From: Agriotes lineatus | Taxonomy: Eukaryota > Arthropoda > Insecta > Coleoptera > Elateridae | Reading direction: 5' to 3' | NCBI GenBank assembly: GCA_940337035.1 | Contig: CALNHX010007578.1 | Coordinates: 1 to 64,000 of the forward strand | Length of the DNA stretch: 64,000 nt | Part shown: one piece after another, positions 12,274 to 24,900 of the stretch | How the letters are laid out: every line of letters starts with the position of its first letter | Numbering within the stretch: position 1 is the stretch's first letter | Notes under the pieces: generated by a model | The model's database searches: none | Told to the model about the DNA's origin: nothing | The model's input: only the letters and a program-made list of their open reading frames with translations | Position numbers and translations under genes: made by a program

Positions 12274-12397
12274 TATGATACCTCGTTTATAAAGTATTTT
12301 GTCGCACTTGCTCCTTTAGGGTTCTCCTCGCTTCGGTAGTCGTACCCTAAACCCGTGTGTACGACAAAATATGCTGCTTATAAAACTCGTATCATAA
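12274..12397. repeat. Nested palindrome (CGAAG-core class)
   Basis: Outer arms TATGATACCTCGTTTATAAAG and CTTATAAAACTCGTATCATA pair. Then come TTTTGTCG / CGACAAAA and TTTAGGGT / ACCCTAAA, around a centre TCCTCGCTTCGGTAGTCG. Long paired arms, mismatches at CTCG words and a CTTCGG/CCGAAG centre match other hairpins in the window. Confidence 0.65.
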
Positions 12398-12847
12398 TAT
12401 ACTAGTACAATACATGTGTGACAATGGATCATTAATATACTTGTGTGCTTACATACGCGTATATTAATGATGCTCTTATCCCACGTGTACAGTAAATAAC
12501 TACTATTTTACGACAAAGATATGGTGGAACCCCCGTCTTAATTACTTTTCAAAATACCTACTTGTTATTTGTCAATAACATAACTGTCAACTTGACTGAA
12601 AAATTCTCCATAACAGACATGGCTGTTATACATTTTATCTTCATCAATAAATTCTGGTTCAATGTATTTCTTGATACAAAAAGAGTGCGGTAATATTCAT
12701 TACCGCACTGAGTGCGGTAATATCTATCTATTACCGTAGTGAGTGCGGTAATAAAGCTCATAACGATACTAAAATTAGTTTGGTTAAGAATCTATAACAA
12801 CACCGATGAAGATAAAATATTGAACAATACACGTTTGCTTATGGCAC

Positions 12848-12921
12848 TTAACGAGACTCGTTTGATTGCCGCAAAACTCGGCTCACCGCCTCGTTTTTGG
12901 CAATCAAACTCGTGTCGCTAA
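12848..12921. repeat. Nested palindrome
   Basis: The arms TTAACGAGACTCGTTTGATT and its near complement pair around a centre ACTCGGCTCACCGCCTCGT. A tandem GTGCGGTAATA repeat lies about 100 bases upstream (12690-12755). Confidence 0.6.
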
Positions 12922-13660
12922 GATGCTCATAATCAAACTTGTATCGTTAATATCTATAACAGCCTTACCTAGGTCGTTAACCCGGCGGTACACGGGTGAA
13001 ATTGCCGAACACCAGTGCACAAACCCGGTCAAAATGACCGTGTGTATTTTTTTTTTGCTCAAAAGCGTTTGCTTTCAAATATGATGGCCTTAAGTCATTC
13101 AAATATCGATTTTTAAGATTGAAATAATAGTAATACCAAGTTACCACAAAAATTTAATGACAAATGAACATTTAAAAAGGCTAAGTATAAAAAACCTAAA
13201 CAATTATTTCTACACAAGTAACTTCGGCATATAAGAATACAAACGAAAAAAATTTGATTTTCAAAAGAATACCACAAAAATTGTAACATTTAATGCATTG
13301 TGGATAGAAATTATTCAATATCTTCATAATTTGTGCCCTCCGCGAGGTTGGTACACAAAACATTTGTGTGTTCCTAGTGCCTAGTGCTACGTACACAAGT
13401 GCATGAACCCGGTCGAATCGACCGTGCTCCGTCACTTTGTAAGTAATGAGCAAACTTTGTACAAACAATCAAACCGAAAAAAAAAATTTATGCTATCAGT
13501 CGTGCCAACCAACGATCAAGGGAGGTATACCTAAAATATTAGACACTGTTTACATTTGATTTTTTTGAACAATAAGGCAAAAACTAAAAACCCGGTCATT
13601 TTGACCGTGACCCGTGCACTGCCGGGTTAAGGAATAACAGAACAGTAACATTTTAACATT

Positions 13661-13828
13661 GGCAATACTGAAATGTATAGTTGGTAACCCTGTAAGTCTA
13701 TATCAAATTCGAGGTTAGCAGGTTAGGTTTTGCGTCAGTCCGTGTCAAAACTGACGCAAAACCTAACCTATTAACATCGAATTTGACATAGACTTACAGT
13801 GTTACCAACAATACATTTCAGTATTTCC
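13661..13828. repeat. Palindromic MITE-like repeat, copy 2
   Basis: The arms 13661-13739 and 13751-13828 are near reverse complements with an 11-base loop. They contain the GTTAGCAGGTTAGGTTTTG core shared with 5971-6058 and 51461-51647. Here the palindrome is longer and includes TTGGTAACCCTG, also present in the third copy. Confidence 0.75.
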
Positions 13829-13956
13829 AAATTTTTTTCCATGGGTGACTCTGATAAGACGAGTTTCTAACGCCTGTTACTAATACTATTTACCTTTTTC
13901 ATTTAAATTGCTCTAAAATTTCAATTTTGTTTGGCGTTATGAAAAATATTCAACGA

Positions 13957-14070
13957 CATACGGCCGTTATCGCATCTAACTAACTCGGATAAATTCATTG
14001 GCCTCTGCCTGACGGCCTCGGCCACATATTTATCCTCGTTTGTTAGATGATTACTAACGGCCTTATGCCG
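13957..14070. repeat. Nested palindrome
   Basis: Outer arms ACATACGGCCGTTA / TAACGGCCTTATGCCGT, middle arms CATCTAACTAACTCGGATAAA and complement, centre GGCCTCTGCCTGACGGCC. Confidence 0.6.
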
Positions 14071-14429
14071 TTAATAACTATTATAGTACATAACAGCACA
14101 ACGAATATTTCTCCGTTGCTCCATATTAAGCCATTTGTCTTCTTTCAATTTGGGAATGACTCATAATTTCTCGCGCCATATGTTAAATGTAAGCAATTAT
14201 TTTGCACAAATTGTTTCCTCCTACAATCATCAATGCAATGAATGTTATAAAGTGTCTGCGCAATTGAAATGATAAAAAACGAGAGTCACAAAACATTAAA
14301 CATTAAAAAATTGTAGGCAAACTGATAGCCAAAGATGTATTTTTGGAGAAATTGGAGGGAATCATTTCAAAATCCATTAAAACCAACATGGGAGAAGTAA
14401 TTAAACGTCTTGAAAATAAGGTTGTATAA

Positions 14430-14888
14430 TTAGAAAAGCAACTGGAAAAAACTACAGCCGAATTCGATGAAGTTTTAGATGGATACGAACAATATACTCG
14501 TAAAAACAGTATACGCATATTTGGCCTCCCTGAAACGGCTCACGAAGATACCAATGAAGTGGTTATCAAGCTCTGCAAGGACCAACTGGGTATTGAGTTG
14601 CCAGACAACGCCATCGATGTGAGTCATCGTCTGAAAGGTAGAGAAGGTGTCCATCGACTGATTATAGCAAAATTTGTACAACGAACGGTCAAGAAGCAGA
14701 TTTATAATAATAAAAGCAAACTGAAGGGTACCAAAATAGTAATTCGTGAAGATCTAACGTGGAAAAGAATGCAACTAGTGAAAGCAGCTGTAAAAAAGTT
14801 TGGCCACAATGCAGTTTGGACTAACGATGGGGTGATTTTCGTTAAGGTAAATAACGCTATTCATAAAATTAATAACTTCAGGTGTTAA
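14430..14888 (+). pseudogene. LINE ORF1 protein (coiled coil + RRM-like)
   Basis: Readable sequence starts at about 14310 but is interrupted by a TAA at 14427-14429. The open part encodes a coiled-coil tail (LEKQLEKTTAEFDEVL), then YTRKNSIRIFGLPE, the start of the RRM-like ORF1 nucleic-acid-binding domain. VSHRLKGREG and IVIREDLTWKRMQL follow, and the end is basic. Such ORF1 proteins chaperone element RNA. It is followed after about 110 bases by ORF2. Confidence 0.75.
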
Positions 14889-14999
14889 ACAGAACATTTA
14901 TTTTACTTTTCTTTCAGAGCGCAATTTAGATTTATTTCATTGCTGTTTATGGGATCGACTCAGATGATCAGTAACAAAAAATGTCATAACTTGGTAGCA

Positions 15000-15388
15000 G
15001 CGCACTTAAATATATGGTCACTCATACCAAAAATAAATTATATGCGAACCATTATATTATTACAGATTACGATATATTATTTTTATCAGAAACTTATCTT
15101 ACTTCTCAAATAAATAATAATGCACTTCATATTACAAATTATTCATTACTTCGCAAAGACAGGGACAGTCATGGTGGCGGTGTTGCGGTGTACATACGAG
15201 AATCCTTGAGTTATAAAATAATTAATACAACCAACAGCATTGAACAGTTGTGGTTTTCTGTAAAAATAAAATCAAAAGTACTGGTCTTTGGTACCGCATA
15301 TAGACCCCCCTCTTTCAATTATAAAACGTTTATTGATAATTTAGAAATATCGTTTACATTATGTGCATGGATGAAATATTTTGCTTAG
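15000..15388 (+). pseudogene. LINE ORF2 endonuclease, N-terminal part
   Basis: HLNIWSLIPKI at about 15000 is in one frame and DILFLSETYLT in another, showing a frameshift near 15040. The later frame carries HGGGVAVYIRESL and GTAYRPP, typical of apurinic-type endonucleases of CR1/L2 elements that nick the target. A further frameshift near 15361-15388 moves the rest of the domain into the next frame. Confidence 0.85.
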
Positions 15389-17766
15389 GTGATTTAAATG
15401 TTAACATGTTGGATTTTTCACAATCAAATACTAAATACTTATCTGAATTTCTAGACTTATTGCATCTGCATCAGCATATCACATCTCCTACCAGAATTAC
15501 ACAAGATAAACAGTCCCTTATAGATGTCATAATATCTAGCAATCCGACATTAGTGAAATCTTCTGGTGTCAAAGTGAATAATGAATCCGACCATGATTTG
15601 GTTTACTGTATTATTAATGTAAACTTCCCTAAACAAACTCCAATAATGAAAACCTTCCGCGATTTTAAGTATTTTGATGATATCTCTTTCCAGAGGGATT
15701 TGCAATTGTTGCCCTTGCAAGAAATATATTTTACCACCAATATAAACGACAAACTTGCTATATTAAACCGTAATTTAATAAAATTGTTCGATAAACATGC
15801 TCCTTGGAGGACAGTAAAAATTACTAAGGGGCCCGCTCCTTGGTTGACCGACAACATCAATTTAATGATGAAGTTAAGAGACAAGGCAAAAAACAGATTC
15901 AAAAAGTCCAAAAGCGCGGAACACTGGGAATATTACAAATCCCTTAGAAATCTGACCAATCAAAGTATAATTAACGAGAAAAAAGCGTATTATGCTCACA
16001 AACTTCAAGATAAAAAATCAATTTGGAAGTGCCTTCAAACTCTAAATATTGGAAATAAAGTTAATTATCAAATTCCAGCTCACTTATCTAACGTAGAACA
16101 AATTAATAATAATTTTATTGATAATATCCCAATATTAGCAGTAGATAATAACATTAAAGATTACTATTTGAAAAGCAAAACTACTAAAAACAATTTTGAT
16201 TTTAAATTCACCTCGGTAACAGAAGAAACAGTTAGCAAACTAATTAAGGATATAAAAAGTAATGCGGTTGGATCTGACGGTATAAATTTGAAAATGATTG
16301 TTTTGTGTTTTCCCTTAATTATAAAATATTTAACGCACATAGTCAATGTCTGCCTAACAGAAAACGTATTTCCTGATTGTTGGAAACATGCTTTAGTTAC
16401 CCCTCTTCCCAAAATTAATGATCCTCAACAGTATTCAGATTTAAGGCCAGTTAGCATCCTTCCTACCTTGTCAAAACTATTGGAAAAAATTATGAATATT
16501 CAAATAAGGGTCTACTTGACCACCTTTAATTTAATACCAGAAAGTCAGTCTGGTTTTAGGCCATCGCATAGTTGCACGACTACGCTGCTAAGCATAACGG
16601 ATGACATTCTACAAGCAACCGATCAAGGAGAGCTCACTATTCTTACTCTATTGGATTACAGCAAGGCATTTGATACTATCAATCATGACTTGCTGTTATC
16701 TATACTTCATTACATCGGCTTTTCAACAAATGCAATATCATTACTTCAAAACTATTTTAGTAATAGAACCCAATGTGTGAAGATAGAATCTACAGTCTCT
16801 ACATCTCGTCAAATAACACAAGGTGTGCCACAGGGCTCTATTTTAGGACCCTTACTGTACACTATTTATACGTCAAATTTTCATAATTATGTTAAATATT
16901 GTAAAATACATATGTACGCAGATGATACCCAAATATATAAATCATTTTATCCTTTTAATCTTAATATTGCACTTGAAGAGCTATCGCAAGATTTACATCG
17001 GTTGTTTGAAATGTCAACCAAACATGGTCTAACTTTAAATCCTTCAAAATCTTGTGTACTTCTGTTTGGGAGGGATGCAGATCGTTCTAGTGTTCAGAAT
17101 ATCTTAACATTAACTATAGATAATGCTAATTTACCTGTAAATAATAGTGCAAAGAATTTGGGAATTATTTTAGACAACAGTTTCAGATATAGAGAACATA
17201 TCAATAAATGTATACAAAAAGCTTATATAAGCTTTAAATTATTGTATACTCATAAGCAATATTTAAACCAATCAACAAAAAAGATGCTGTGCGAAGCACT
17301 TGTACTGTCACATTTTTCATACTGCTCAGAATTATATTCCTCTTGCCTCGACACCGATACTTCAAATAGAATACAGCGCGTTCAAAATTCATGTTTGAGA
17401 TTTATTTATGGTATACGTAAGTATGACCACATTTCACACAAGTTATCTGAAGCAAACTGGCTAAATATGGAAGACAGACGTTTCCTTCGCACAGCATGCT
17501 TATATCATAAGATTATTTTCCTAAAAAAACCTCCTTATCTATATAACAAGATAAAATTTAGAACTGATGTGCATAATTTAAATTTGAGGTTCAAAGGCCT
17601 TATCACACCTCCTCAACATAAAACAACACTCTTTAAGAGATCATTTCAATATAATATAAGTAAAATTTTTAACAATCTGCCTGAAATGATAAAAGCCTCA
17701 GCACCGCCGCTTTTTAAAAATCAACTGATGAAAATTTTGCACAAGGGCAATAAATATGCAACATAA
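15361..17766 (+). CDS. LINE ORF2: endonuclease C-terminus and reverse transcriptase
   Basis: The 801-residue frame begins in the endonuclease (CLGDLNVN, then NESDHDLV with the catalytic Asp-His pair at about residues 72-77). It continues into the RT: LRPVSILPTLSKLLEK, QSGFRPSHSCTT, LLDYSKAFDTINH with the first catalytic Asp, QGVPQGSILGPLLYTIY, and HMYADDTQIY with YADD at residues 519-522. A CR1/L2-type C-terminal region follows. This part is uninterrupted, but the endonuclease N-terminus is in other frames, so the protein cannot be made whole. It has no RNase H domain, as usual for the group. Confidence 0.9.
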   Translation: MCMDEIFCLGDLNVNMLDFSQSNTKYLSEFLDLLHLHQHITSPTRITQDKQSLIDVIISSNPTLVKSSGVKVNNESDHDLVYCIINVNFPKQTPIMKTFRDFKYFDDISFQRDLQLLPLQEIYFTTNINDKLAILNRNLIKLFDKHAPWRTVKITKGPAPWLTDNINLMMKLRDKAKNRFKKSKSAEHWEYYKSLRNLTNQSIINEKKAYYAHKLQDKKSIWKCLQTLNIGNKVNYQIPAHLSNVEQINNNFIDNIPILAVDNNIKDYYLKSKTTKNNFDFKFTSVTEETVSKLIKDIKSNAVGSDGINLKMIVLCFPLIIKYLTHIVNVCLTENVFPDCWKHALVTPLPKINDPQQYSDLRPVSILPTLSKLLEKIMNIQIRVYLTTFNLIPESQSGFRPSHSCTTTLLSITDDILQATDQGELTILTLLDYSKAFDTINHDLLLSILHYIGFSTNAISLLQNYFSNRTQCVKIESTVSTSRQITQGVPQGSILGPLLYTIYTSNFHNYVKYCKIHMYADDTQIYKSFYPFNLNIALEELSQDLHRLFEMSTKHGLTLNPSKSCVLLFGRDADRSSVQNILTLTIDNANLPVNNSAKNLGIILDNSFRYREHINKCIQKAYISFKLLYTHKQYLNQSTKKMLCEALVLSHFSYCSELYSSCLDTDTSNRIQRVQNSCLRFIYGIRKYDHISHKLSEANWLNMEDRRFLRTACLYHKIIFLKKPPYLYNKIKFRTDVHNLNLRFKGLITPPQHKTTLFKRSFQYNISKIFNNLPEMIKASAPPLFKNQLMKILHKGNKYAT

Positions 17767-18096
17767 TCTGATGCTGTTTACTAGTAATAATGTGAGATCG
17801 TGATTCGTTTGCTTCGAGTCCTATAAGCAGTATTATATTTCAGTTTTATTTTAAGTTGTTTTGTTTTGTGAACGTAATTCAGAATACTCCTTAAGTTAGG
17901 CACACATTTAAAACTTTCTTTGCAAACAGATTAAGGTCCAATTGAAAAACAGGGTATTACCTGAGTTGCGCCTTATGATTCCGGTGACGCTAAATAGAAA
18001 ATTTTATTTCATTACTCTGTCCCGTATAATTTAGTATGTTCCATTTATGTTTATTTATTGTTGAAACTTACCTGTACTGTACTTACCGGAATAAAG

Positions 18097-18098
18097 AC

Positions 18099-18134
<36 letters not shown>

Positions 18135-18136
18135 TA
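18097..18136 (+). repeat. (TTA)n 3' tail of the LINE
   Basis: Twelve or more TTA units follow AATAAAGACTTTATTA. Trinucleotide or similar microsatellite tails are typical 3' termini of CR1/L2-group elements. Confidence 0.85.
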
Positions 18137-18146
18137 TTTCCAGATC

Positions 18147-18169
18147 NNNNNNNNNNNNNNNNNNNNNNN
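18147..18169. other. Assembly gap (23 N)
   Basis: A run of Ns lies between the LINE tail and the 5' LTR of the BEL element. The left target duplication of the BEL insertion cannot be read across it with confidence. Confidence 1.
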
Positions 18170-18177
18170 ATAGAACT

Positions 18178-18853
18178 TGTTTAATCTTGTCTTTAACAGA
18201 TTAACCAGATATAAATTTATAATTATTCATTTAAATTTTACGAAACATTCTAAAAGTTAAAAGCCACCAAAAACGCAATATTGCATTATGCAAGCGCGGC
18301 GACCTACTCACAGTCAAGTTTAAACACCTCGCAGTCGCCGCTCAGCATTTTTACACGGCTTCGCGTACACAATTACGCAAGGCCGTGACAAGGTTTAAAT
18401 GCCTACAATCGCAGCTCAGCATAAAAGACGCTCGAGTTCATGGAGTCCATATCATATCACGGAAGCAAAACCGCTGAGTATTGTTTTGCAATACTAGTAA
18501 ATTAACCTACTGAATATAATACATTGCACCTGTTATTAGAAATGAACTTTGTATATTACTATGATCTAAGCAAATTTGTTTGTATATATAGAACAATTAT
18601 TTTTGTAATAAACCAGTCTGCATTTACTTGTTAGATTCACTTACTGCGTCGCTGTGGGTCCAAGCCTATAAATAATTAAGGGATGTGAGGCTGCATCTCA
18701 CACAGTGACGAATTATCATCCCGTTAAGTGGCATGACTAAGCTGTCTTAAAGCGGAAACTGCTGTCTCAGTTCTGCGCTTAACATAAGGGATGGAACCAG
18801 CAAAATAACGTAACGGACGCCTGATTTCCACAGCCTCCAGGCGAATCTGTTCA
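18178..18853 (+). repeat. 5' LTR of BEL element
   Basis: 676 bp, TG...CA ends. It should hold promoter and polyadenylation signals (ATATATAGAAC near 18585 and TAATAAACC near 18606). The copies at 26206-26881 and 27033-27708 are nearly identical. Confidence 0.95.
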
Positions 18854-18870
18854 TGGTCCTTCGAGCCGGA
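18854..18870 (+). other. Primer binding site, tRNA-Tyr type
   Basis: TGGTCCTTCGAGCCGGA directly abuts the 5' LTR and is complementary to the conserved 3' end of eukaryotic tRNA-Tyr plus CCA. It would prime minus-strand DNA synthesis. Confidence 0.85.
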
Positions 18871-18942
18871 TCTGTCTACAACTAAGAAGAGGTACATCCC
18901 GAGAAGAAAACAACATCTACCAACCCACCCGGTTCCCCGAAA

Positions 18943-21900
18943 ATGGCAAACAATATGGAGGAATTCAATCAGCTAGCTGTCGCCCAAGAAGAACTCGGCC
19001 AGAAGATCACGCAGGTATTTTCTAACAGCAAAAAGGACCCTGCCAGCCGAAAAACAGAAGCTTACATCGCCAGCCGAAACAAGACGCTGGACGAAACTTG
19101 GAACGCCGTGACCAAAAATCACGCCAAAATGGTGCAGCTAAGTATTCCTACACATAATTATTTTACCACAGGGTATTACGAACAAATTAAAGCCATCTAC
19201 TGCGAAGCAAAAAGTTATTTGCAGAGCTGTTTAAAGGCAACTGAAAATCCCGACCCCTCTGAAACTAGGAGGCGAGAGGAAACAGTTGTAAATCCCGAGC
19301 AAAAGGTTCGTATCCGAAAACTGCAGATTCGGATGCAGAATTTTAAGCAATCTTTGGACGACGCCGAACTGGAACAAGCACTCGGAAGGCCCGCCATCAC
19401 AAAGAGGGAATTAAAGGAAGAATGGGACCGGGTGATCGAGATGGACGAAGAAGTCATGTCTAACGAGATGGATTCAAACCAGACGCACTTCAGTCCTGAA
19501 TTTACTACGTTGAAAGACAGGTACCGAAATTTAATTAATTTGTTACAAGCACCAACAAGGAACGAGCAAGCATCAGCCATCTCGCTTCCTCAAGTTAAAA
19601 TCCCCATATACGAGGGAAATTATGAGGAATGGGCCACTTTTAAGGACCTATTCACCAAATTAGTAGATGACAACCAAAACATGGATGATGTCATCAAAAT
19701 GCAGTATTTAAAAACGCATGTCAAGGGAGAGCCCAGCCGACTAATCCAGCATCTCGCAGTGACTCAAGCCAACTACAACACCGCTTGGAATTTGCTGCAA
19801 CAAAGGTATCAAAATAATCGCCTTATTCTAACCAAATTGCTAGACACCATCTTCGATCAGCCGGTGCTCTCCAAGGAATCAGCCCAAGGGTTGAAAAGAT
19901 TGCATGACTCCACTAAGGAATGTGTGGAAGCAATCAAAAATTTGGGCATTTCCACCGACAGCTGGGGTCCGTGGATTAACCGAGTTATTACTCGAAAATG
20001 GGATCCTGAAACTAACAAATTATATGAGCAATCGCTTCAGTGCCCAAATGAAGTTCAGGATCACCAAACTCTAATGGCCTTCTTACAAATGCGGTTCCAA
20101 TCCTTGGAATCCATTGATGGAGCTCGAAAACCAACTCAGGACAAGCCACAGAAAAATTACGCTGCCGGATATCTCAACTGCAAGATGTGCAATGGGGACC
20201 ATTACATCGATAACTGTGGTCAATTCCAGAGGCTCTCCACCCACGAAAAGCAAGAAGTGGTAAGAACCTACCGATTGTGCTTTCGATGTTTGCGACACGA
20301 TTCTAATATACAATGTCGTTCGTATTATAACTGCAAAATCTGCCGCTTTCCACACCATACTCTGCTTCACAAGGCACAGCCGCCATCAAAGCCGATACCT
20401 GCTCCGAAGATGAAGACGTTTTCTCACGCAGCAGCCATGCAGACCTCCAACGCTCCAGAGAAGAAGCCAAAACCCACAATCATTGCCGCCAACCTAGGCG
20501 CAAAGAAGAGCCAAGTGCTACTGGCCACAGCAACGGTTCAAGTTAAGGCAGCATCCGGGATGACTCATCTCTTGAGGGTCTTGATAGATCCAGGGTCTCA
20601 AGGTTCCTTCATCACCGAAGCCGCAGCCGAATTATTAGCGTTACCCAGGACCAAGGTTCGAGCAGAAATCTCCGGAATTGGGAACAGCGAAACAAAAGTC
20701 GCAAAATGGAAAATCACAGGTTTGATTACGCCAAGATTTCCAAGTAAATTTTCCTTACCTGTTACTTTACTGGTACTTCCCAAACTTACAAAAACCATGC
20801 CTTCATCACCCATTCCGAACATAAAAATGGATGCCTGGAAACATGTCTTCATCGCCGATCCAACCTTCAACCGACCTGGCCCCATAGATATACTTCTAGG
20901 CGCTGAAGAATATTCCCAAATAATTCTCGAAGGAATCAAGAAATCCAAAGATGGCATCCTAGGACAGAATACCGAATTGGGATGGATCTTATCAGGAACC
21001 ATGGGAAGACGACCTCCCACCAGCCTTAAGGTCAACACCATGGTTGCCAAAATTGAAGAGGATGAGCAGTTGCAGAAATTCTGGAACATTGAAGAGGCTT
21101 CTCCTCAAAGGAAACTTTCCCCAGATGATCAGGTATGTGAAAATAAATTCACAGACACAGTCCAGCGAGACGTAGATGGAAGATACGTAGTAAGGATTCC
21201 ATTCAAACAAACTCCAGTACACATGGGAAGGTCCAAACCCTCAGCATTGGCACGATTCATACATCTGGAGAAAAAATTAGGACAAGATCAAGATCTAGCA
21301 GTCCAATACAAGAAATTCATGCAAGAATACTTGGATTTAGGACATATGGAAAAGGTGGCAAAGGAAGATGAGAATAACGGCAAGTATTACATTCCCCACC
21401 ATGGCGTCATCCGAGAAGCAAGTTCATCAACCAGGCTTCGTGTCGTTTTCGATGCCTCTAGCAAGGCCTCTCACGGAAAATCCTTAAATGAGATGATGTA
21501 CGCTGGACCTAAACTTCAGCAAGAACTGGTCGACATTCTACTTCGATGGAGAACACACAGGATTGTTTTTTCTGCAGACATTGAAAAAATGTACCGACAA
21601 ATCAGAATGAACAACCAAGACCAGGAGTACCAAAGAGTCCTATGGAGATTCGACAAATCACAGCCAATCAGGGAATATAAGCTGTGCACCGTCACTTATG
21701 GAACCGCATCAGCTCCCTATCTTGCCATTCGAACCTTGCATCAACTCGCAGAGGACAAAAAGGTCTCATTTCCATTAGCTTCAGAAGCAGTGAAGAAAGA
21801 TTTCTACGTGGACGACGTGCTTTCTGGGGCCGACACTGTGGAAGAAGCGATCCAACAACAAGGTCAGCTCATTTCCTTACTAAAGCGTGGAGGCTTTACT

Positions 21901-24900
21901 CTACATAAATGGTGCAGTAACGAGTCAGCCATCATTCAAGAACTCCCAGAAGAGTTAAAGGAACAAACATACCTCGAAATAAGTGAAGACGGCGTAAAAA
22001 ACTCCTTGGGCATTCACTGGTCTCCATATGAAGATGTTTTCTGTTTTAAGGTAGACGTTAAGCAACAGGAATCCACCAAACGCACCATACTATCCGAAGT
22101 TGCCAAAATTTTCGACCCATTGGGATGGTTAGCACCCGTCATCATCACTGCCAAGCTACTCATCCAAGAACTATGGCTCGAAAATATCAAATGGGATGAC
22201 CCAGTGTCTGAAAATATCCAAGGCAAATGGGAGACGCTCAGGTCTCAACTCAAGGCAGTGGAAGAAATTACCTTACCAAGGTGGTTGTTTATCAAAAGGG
22301 AATCTCTAGTAGAGCTGCATGGATTCTGTGACGCCTCCGAAAGAGCTTTCGGGGCCGCGATTTATACCAGAGTCACCACATCATCCGGCCAAGTCAAGGT
22401 ATCCTTATTAATAGCCAAATCCAAGGTGGCACCAGCCCGAGCCAAGACGACATTACCAAGACTGGAACTCTGCGCAGCAGTACTCCTTTCCAATCTACTT
22501 CAAAGGGTAATTGCAGCATTAGACCTTCCTAAGGTGTCTATCTTCGCATGGACCGACTCCATGGTTACATTAGGATGGATAAAAGGAGACCCGGTACGAT
22601 GGAAGACGTTCGTCGCGAATCGAGTAGCCGAAATCAACAATCAAATTCCGGCTCAACATTGGAACCACGTCAAATCCGAAGAGAATCCTGCAGACGTCAT
22701 CTCCCGAGGCACTAGTCCAGAAAAACTAAAGAATCATCTCCTATGGTGGGACGGACCGAGCTGGCTAGTTAACAAGAGTTCATGGCCGTGTCAACCAGAC
22801 ACCGCAACCACCGAGGAAGAAGCAAGAAGTTACACTGTGCATCAAACTACCATTCATCAAGACGAGAACGAAGTCGTTCATCGTTTTTCTTCTCTAACAA
22901 GAATGGTACGAGTCATGTCACATTGCCGAAGATTCATCAACAAGTGTAAGCGACTTCCCACCCAATCAGGATGCCTATCAGTGAAGGAAATGGACGACAC
23001 CATCCTCCTACTCGTTAAGGTCATCCAAGGAAGTGATCCTATTTTGAGGGCAACAGGATCTCAACTCCGGCAGAACAAATATGTGAGTTCCAGTAACAAG
23101 CTTGCCAACCTCAATCCCTTCATCGATCAGCATGGAATAATCCGTGTTGGAGGAAGATTAGAAAATTCCACCTTGTCCTTCAATGAAAAACACCCAATCA
23201 TACTCCCGTACTCCAGTCATATTTCCAAACTAATAATCCAAGAGGCGCATCTACGCACGCTGCACGGTGGCACCCAACTCACTCTCTCATATATCCGAAG
23301 AAAATATTGGATCATCAACGCGAAGAAAGCAGTCAGCTCCAGCATCCAGAAGTGTTTCCGATGTCTACGATACAAAGCAGAGGCAGCACAGCAACTGATG
23401 GGAAATCTTCCATCAACCAGAGTGAATTCAACTCCTCCATTCTTCCATTCCGGAGTGGACTACGCCGGCCCAATACAGATCCGAACATCCAAGGGAAGAG
23501 GGCATTCTTCGCACAAAGGGTACATTGCTGTTTTTGTCTGTCTATCAACCAAGGCAATCCACCTAGAGGCCGTCAGCGACATGACAACCAACAGCTTCCT
23601 AGCAGTCTTCAGGAGGTTTACTGCCCGAAGAGGACGCTGTGCACACCTATACAGCGACAACGGAACAAACTTCGTTGGCGCAAGAAAAGTGTTGGACAAG
23701 GAGACCCGCCAAACAATTGAAGGCCCAGTTGTCCAAGAAACCTTAGCAACCGGTGGTACCCAATGGCACTTCATCCCTCCAATAGCCCCTCACTTCGGAG
23801 GGATATGGGAAGCAGGGGTAAAATCAATGAAGCATCATCTGAAGAGAACTATTGGCCACGCTACTCTTACCTTTGAAGAGTTAACAACTCTTCTCTGCCA
23901 AATTGAGGCCTGCCTAAACTCACGTCCTCTATGTCCACAAGGCAACGATATTGAGGACACAACTGCTCTGACGCCAGGCCATTTCCTAATAGGGAGGGAA
24001 ATCATATCGCCACCAGACCCAATCAACACTCCAATATCTTCAAATCTATCGAATCGTTGGAGGATAATCCAAAAGATCAAGCAAGATTTTTGGAAATCAT
24101 GGAGCTCGGACTACCTTCATGGACTACAGCAACGAAACAAATGGAAGAAACCATTGGAGAACACTAAAGTTGGAGATTTAGTGTTAATCAAAGAAGATAG
24201 TATCAATCCTAGTAAGTGGCCTTTAGCAAGAGTCACTGCAACTCATCCAGCAGCCGATGGATCAGTACGAGTAGTGACGCTCCAGAAATCAGGAGGACAT
24301 CAGCTAAAACGATCCATAGGCAGCATCATTCCATTACCAGCAACTACCGAGGAATCGCAGGAACCAGAGGCAGAAGATAAAATTTCAACTAACATTATCC
24401 AGACACGATCATCCCCAGCACCAAGGAAATCTGTCGCGTCCAAATGGAAACTGCTGTTACTCATCTTTACCCTTCTTACCACCAATACATTAAGTAAAGC
24501 AGAATTTAATATCCAAAAACCAGACAGCGGGTACTATGTAGAACACATTGGACACGGGAAGATTGAGAGAGGAACATTCCGGATCGAAATCCAGTTCGAG
24601 AGGGGGAAGATCGAAGAAGACTTCGAAACAGTCACAGACATGGTAGACAAATTCGACAATCTCTGCGACTCTGCAAAAGAACTGTCCGAAGACACATTAT
24701 GCAAGACACTGGTGCATCATCTTCTGGAACAGAAAAAGCATATGGAATGGATTAGAGATGGTATGGAAGAAATAATAACAAGACGAGAAAAAAGAGGAGT
24801 CCTTGGCACAGTATTAACATCAATTTTTGGAGTCAACGATGAAGTCTATCAAGATATAGACAGGCTAGACAAGAATCAACAGGAACTAATAAAAATGGAC

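Larger units (their letters stand above)
11601..14300. other. Non-coding, palindrome-rich interval
   Basis: There is no supported gene. The interval holds several independent hairpins (11973-12034, 12274-12397, about 12690-12755, 12848-12921, 13661-13828, 13957-14070). It also contains recurrent CCCGGTC.AAATGACCGTG-like words near 13020, 13405 and 13590-13610. Confidence 0.6.
14310..18139 (+). mobile_element. CR1/L2-type non-LTR retrotransposon, decayed
   Basis: An ORF1 with coiled coil and RRM-like region is followed by an ORF2 with AP endonuclease and RT. A 3' UTR ends in AATAAAGAC and a TTA-trinucleotide tail at about 18097-18136. This matches the CR1/L2/Daphne group of insect LINEs. ORF1 has an in-frame stop, and ORF2 has frameshifts in the endonuclease region. 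Flanking target duplications were not found because the 3' side runs into the assembly gap. Confidence 0.88.

Noticed and set aside
14303..14681. Minus-strand frames over the LINE ORF1
   Set aside because: Antisense shadows of ORF1, which has recognisable RRM-like motifs on the plus strand.
24300..24485. Minus-strand frames within the BEL polyprotein region
   Set aside because: Shadows of the intact plus-strand Gag-Pol-Env frame. Several similar ones across 19-26 kb were ignored for the same reason.
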